Shown here: in pieces, positions 4,663 through 7,164 of the stretch
Layout: every line of letters starts with the position of its first letter
How positions within the stretch are numbered: the stretch's first letter is position 1
From: an uncultured Bacillota bacterium
GTDB lineage: Bacteria > Bacillota_I > Bacilli_A > RFN20 > CAG-826
DNA: 7,164 nt
NCBI GenBank assembly: GCA_946612055.1
Contig: CAMOEH010000008.1
Location: forward strand, 1-7,164
Reading direction: 5' to 3'
The notes under the pieces: generated by a model
The model's database searches: none
The model's input: only the letters and a program-made list of their open reading frames with translations
What the model was told of the DNA's origin: nothing
Translations under genes and position numbers: made by a program

Positions 4663-7068
4663 ATGAATCGAGCAAACGGGACGACAAAATATTTCCTCCC
4701 GCCCCTAATCTTAGGATTAGGGGTTTTGCTCATTTTTGGTCTACTTTTAATCGTTAATCCTGCTTATTATCCTTATTATTTAATCGCGTATGCGTCATTG
4801 ATTGGTTTTGCTGCCCTTCTTTATTTTTATCCTTCCTGGATTAAAAAAGAGGGGACACCAAAATCGTTTAAATGGCAAAAATTAACCAATCTTTCGATTT
4901 GGCTATCTGGGAAAGATAATCGCATCCGTTTGATCGAAATGCTTATCAGCCTTTTCCTCTTCGGGGTTTTCTTTGCTCGTTTCTATTTTGCTTATGACGC
5001 GCTTTATTACGATACGGTGGCTTTGCAAGATGGCGGGACGCTTTCTTTAAATCGCGTCGAAACCGTTTTGGGAAGCTTATCGACGATGTGGTGGACTGGG
5101 ACATTAATGTTCCTGGTCATCGGGTGTTTCCGTAAATCGCGAGTCACCGAAGTCATCACCCGTTATGTTGCTACGCCGCTAGTTATCCTTTTGTTTCTTT
5201 CTTCTCCCTTCGCCTTAACGGGCATTGTTGGAAAGAATTCTGGCTTAGATTATCGCGGCTTCCTTATGGGGGTTGAGCTTGGTTTAATGGGAGCTTTGGC
5301 TTTCATTGCCTGGTATAAAAAGCCTTCTTTCGATTTCAAAAAAAGCGACGTTAAGATCGTTATTGCCAGCGTCTTTTTCTTACTCGCGGCTTCCATAAAT
5401 AGCTACACGATCCCCACGCTTTTGGGAACCGATGGCAAAGGCTATATCATTCCGGATGATCTCAATTTGACCCATCGTCTATTGATATATGCCGCTTTCT
5501 TATTGCCCATTGCCTATTATTTGCTGTTAAAGCCTTTCCCCATTTTGGACCGTCGAGCCTTGCTATATTTTGCCGCCCAAATGTCGTTCTTTGGCTTTGC
5601 GTCGATGACGCGATTTGATACCTGGCTCCATTTGCAAGATTGGCCATTACATCTTTGCGTAACCGCGATGTATACGATGCCTTTTGTCTTGGCATTTAAT
5701 ACGGTGGGCGTCTTCTATTTCACGATGTTCATCAACGTCTTAGGCGCTTTCTTTGCCTTGCTAATGCCCAATTACAGCACATCTGGAATCGGGGCTTTCA
5801 CGATGAGCATCGGGCAATTCTATATTAATCACCTCTATGCTTTCTTTATGCCCGTCCTCATTATTTTGCTGGGCATTTATAAACGGCCGAAAATCCGTTA
5901 TTTCATCTATTCGCAGATCGGATTCCTTATCTATTTCGTCTTCGTTGCTTGGGCCAATATCCATTTGACCTTGCGAGGCATAGAAGCCGACTTCTTCTTC
6001 ATCAATTCCGATTTCATCGCGGATAAATTAGGAGCAGGGGCGGAAGCTATTTTCCGTCAAACCATCCCTTTGACTAGAACAATCAACGGGGAAAGCGTGA
6101 CAATCGACATCCACCTGCTTTACATGATTATTTATTATTTTGTTTACGTCTTGCTGGCTCTAGGAATGTGGTTCCTTTACGAATTGCTTTTCCGCGTCGT
6201 TGACGAACTAGACCACTTATACGAATTAAAGTTAGTTGCTAAGCAAAACCAAGGGGTGCGTGCAATCGCTTTTGCAAAAGGAGGCAAACATATGCTGAAC
6301 AAAGGAAACGAGGAAAAGGAAACGAACGTAAACGTTTCGCTTGAAATCAACCATTTGCAAAAAAGATATGGGAACAATACCAAAAACACGGTGGAAGATT
6401 TCTCTTTGTATCTTGAAGGCGGGAAAATCTATGGCTTCTTAGGTAAAAACGGAGCTGGCAAATCGACGATTATCAAATCCATCGTTGGCGTCCATTCCTT
6501 TAATGGCGGTGAAATCAAAGTCTGCGGATATGACGTTGCTAACGAGCCTGCTGAAGCGAAAACGCAGATCGGCTTTGTTCCAGATAATTACGCCTTATAT
6601 GAAAATCTTACTGGCCGTCAGTATGTCAATTACATCGCCGATTTATATCGGGTGAGCAAAGAAAAGCGAAACCAAATCATTCCGGATTTAGTCAATCGCC
6701 TTGAGCTCAATCTCCGCTTTGATGAGCCGATGAAATCCTATTCTCACGGCATGAAGCAGAAAGTCACGATCATCGCAGCGTTAGTTCATGAGCCAAAACT
6801 TTGGATTCTCGACGAGCCGATGACTGGCTTAGATCCGAATTCGATTTTCCAAATCAAAGAATTGATGAGGGAGCACGCTTCCAAAGGAAATATCGTTTTC
6901 TTCTCTTCTCACATCATCGATGTCGTCAAAAACCTTTGTGACGAAGTCATTATTTTGAAGCATGGCGAATTAATCGATCGCTTCAACGTCCATGACCTTA
7001 ACGAAAAAGGAGAGGACCTAGAAAGCCTCTTCTTAACTTTGACCGCGGATAAAGAGGAGAGCAAATAA
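4663..7068 (+). CDS. YwaF-like polytopic membrane protein fused to an ABC-2-type ATPase
   Basis: This is an 801-residue fusion. Residues 1-512 hold about 13-14 hydrophobic segments (for example 11-32, 37-57, 90-112, 164-185, 270-290, 347-367, 388-405, 412-431, 487-510). Residues about 270-435 resemble the YwaF/TMEM164 (TP0381) family: DWPLHLC at 327-332, the N...GAFFALLMP segment near 358-369, and the INH...MP segment near 388-397. The first 265 residues are unassigned. After a cytosolic linker (513-560) comes a complete ABC ATPase: Walker A GKNGAGKST (594-602), signature SHGMKQ (694-699), Walker B WILDEP with D717 and E718, and switch His750. The Q-loop region reads VPDNYALYENLTG, with Asp where Gln is usual. 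The signature and the VP-N-LYE style suit drug or ABC-2 exporters. The start lies nine bases after the lipoprotein stop with no clear Shine-Dalgarno, so coupling is likely; the first membrane segment supports this ATG. An internal start at 6292 could give the ATPase alone. Confidence 0.9.
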   Translation: MNRANGTTKYFLPPLILGLGVLLIFGLLLIVNPAYYPYYLIAYASLIGFAALLYFYPSWIKKEGTPKSFKWQKLTNLSIWLSGKDNRIRLIEMLISLFLFGVFFARFYFAYDALYYDTVALQDGGTLSLNRVETVLGSLSTMWWTGTLMFLVIGCFRKSRVTEVITRYVATPLVILLFLSSPFALTGIVGKNSGLDYRGFLMGVELGLMGALAFIAWYKKPSFDFKKSDVKIVIASVFFLLAASINSYTIPTLLGTDGKGYIIPDDLNLTHRLLIYAAFLLPIAYYLLLKPFPILDRRALLYFAAQMSFFGFASMTRFDTWLHLQDWPLHLCVTAMYTMPFVLAFNTVGVFYFTMFINVLGAFFALLMPNYSTSGIGAFTMSIGQFYINHLYAFFMPVLIILLGIYKRPKIRYFIYSQIGFLIYFVFVAWANIHLTLRGIEADFFFINSDFIADKLGAGAEAIFRQTIPLTRTINGESVTIDIHLLYMIIYYFVYVLLALGMWFLYELLFRVVDELDHLYELKLVAKQNQGVRAIAFAKGGKHMLNKGNEEKETNVNVSLEINHLQKRYGNNTKNTVEDFSLYLEGGKIYGFLGKNGAGKSTIIKSIVGVHSFNGGEIKVCGYDVANEPAEAKTQIGFVPDNYALYENLTGRQYVNYIADLYRVSKEKRNQIIPDLVNRLELNLRFDEPMKSYSHGMKQKVTIIAALVHEPKLWILDEPMTGLDPNSIFQIKELMREHASKGNIVFFSSHIIDVVKNLCDEVIILKHGELIDRFNVHDLNEKGEDLESLFLTLTADKEESK
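4702..4727 (+). terminator. Terminator-like hairpin inside the start of the fusion gene
   Basis: CCCCTAATC (4702-4710) pairs perfectly with GATTAGGGG (4715-4723) around the loop TTAG, followed by TTTT and then a T-rich stretch. It lies 48 bases after the lipoprotein stop, where an operon-internal terminator would be expected, yet within codons 14-21 of the fusion gene. It may lower transcription of the transporter relative to the lipoprotein, with translating ribosomes opening it. The T run is short (four, then GCTCATTTTT), so termination would be partial at most. Confidence 0.5.
6276..6284 (+). promoter_or_regulatory. Internal Shine-Dalgarno within the fusion gene, before the ATPase domain
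   Basis: AAAAGGAGG is the strongest ribosome binding sequence in the window and lies seven bases before the in-frame ATG at 6292 (codon 544). It sits exactly at the junction of membrane and ATPase domains. It suggests either internal initiation or the relic of a formerly separate gene. Confidence 0.75.
6292..7068 (+). CDS. Possible internally initiated free ABC ATPase (alternative product of the fusion gene)
   Basis: Starting at the internal ATG (codon 544 of the fusion) gives a 258-residue protein with the normal length and complete motif set of a stand-alone ABC-2-type ATPase. Walker A is at 51-59, signature SHGMKQ at 151-156, Walker B Asp174 and Glu175, and switch His207. The preceding Shine-Dalgarno and spacing are ideal. 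A free ATPase could form homodimers or pair with the permease encoded from 7074, while the fused copy stays tethered to the membrane part. This is an inference from sequence: the reading frame has no stop between the domains, so the full-length fusion is also expected. Confidence 0.55.
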   Translation: MLNKGNEEKETNVNVSLEINHLQKRYGNNTKNTVEDFSLYLEGGKIYGFLGKNGAGKSTIIKSIVGVHSFNGGEIKVCGYDVANEPAEAKTQIGFVPDNYALYENLTGRQYVNYIADLYRVSKEKRNQIIPDLVNRLELNLRFDEPMKSYSHGMKQKVTIIAALVHEPKLWILDEPMTGLDPNSIFQIKELMREHASKGNIVFFSSHIIDVVKNLCDEVIILKHGELIDRFNVHDLNEKGEDLESLFLTLTADKEESK

Positions 7069-7073
7069 CGAAG

Positions 7074-7164
7074 ATGGCTGCCGAAGTAGCGAAAAATAGC
7101 CGCCGGGGATCGCGCCAAATCGATTGGCTGCGTTTTCGCGTCATCGTATCGATGATGCTGGCCA
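7074..7164 (+). CDS. Start of next operon gene, possibly an ABC permease (3' end outside window)
   Basis: An ATG at 7074 opens a frame that stays open to the window edge, giving 30 codons. The N-terminus is basic (AKNSRRGSRQIDWLRFR) and turns hydrophobic (VIVSMMLA), as in the cytosolic lead-in to a first membrane helix. It starts five bases after the fusion gene stop, with GAGGAGA at 7054-7060 upstream, though the 13-base spacing is long. Because the preceding gene supplies an ABC ATPase, an ABC-2-type permease is the likely product. That is inference from context, since too little of the protein is visible to name a family. Confidence 0.55.
   Translation, partial: MAAEVAKNSRRGSRQIDWLRFRVIVSMMLA

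Noticed and set aside
4663..7068. Membrane and ATPase parts as two genes split by an undetected frameshift
   Set aside because: The frame is continuous with sensible protein on both sides of the junction and no stop codon in the linker. Merger by stop loss or dual initiation explains it without invoking an error, though an assembly error cannot be excluded.
1..7164. CRISPR arrays, insertion sequences, tRNA or rRNA genes, phage genes
   Set aside because: No regularly spaced repeats, no transposase or terminal inverted repeats, and no tRNA-like or rRNA-like stretches were seen on either strand.

Overview
The window looks like ordinary chromosome from a low-to-mid GC Gram-positive-type bacterium, probably an uncultured Bacillota (Bacilli, Erysipelotrichia or Mollicutes-like) lineage. 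Four things suggest this: a lipoprotein with a lipobox and a Ser/Thr/Glu-rich linker, AGGAGG-type ribosome binding sites, a DtxR/MntR-type repressor with low-GC features, and a YwaF-like membrane domain. Two genes end in TGA and tryptophan is written TGG, so the standard code with UGA as stop is used. The species cannot be fixed from this sequence.

Layout. Bases 1-818 are the 3' part of nadE, the glutamine-dependent NAD+ synthetase. A 77-residue DUF2188-type protein follows (872-1105). A bidirectional intrinsic terminator (1109-1132) closes it against a convergent minus-strand gene (1131-1619) for a small P-loop kinase that resembles the kinase domain of T4 polynucleotide kinase. That kinase gene diverges from a plus-strand DtxR/MntR-family metal-dependent repressor (1721-2104). 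Neither divergent gene has a visible Shine-Dalgarno sequence, and each has a good -10 hexamer 6-7 nt before its ATG, so both may give leaderless mRNAs.

Bases 2105-2463 hold no convincing gene. They contain a possible terminator, two small dyads, a promoter candidate at 2367-2395 and a GC-rich hairpin in the leader of the next gene. From 2464 to the window end lies a probable operon. It starts with a 729-aa lipoprotein of unknown function. Next is an 801-aa protein that joins a polytopic membrane region (part of it YwaF/TMEM164-like) to a complete ABC ATPase. Last is the beginning of a further gene, likely an ABC permease, cut by the window edge.

The operon is the most interesting part. The membrane-ABC fusion carries a near-perfect Shine-Dalgarno sequence and an in-frame ATG exactly where the ATPase domain begins, so a free 258-aa ATPase may be made in addition to the fusion. 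A perfect 9-bp hairpin followed by T-rich sequence lies inside its first 21 codons and could act as an attenuator between the lipoprotein and the transporter. The working inference is an envelope system in which a surface lipoprotein acts with an ABC exporter/YwaF-like complex. Its substrate is unknown.
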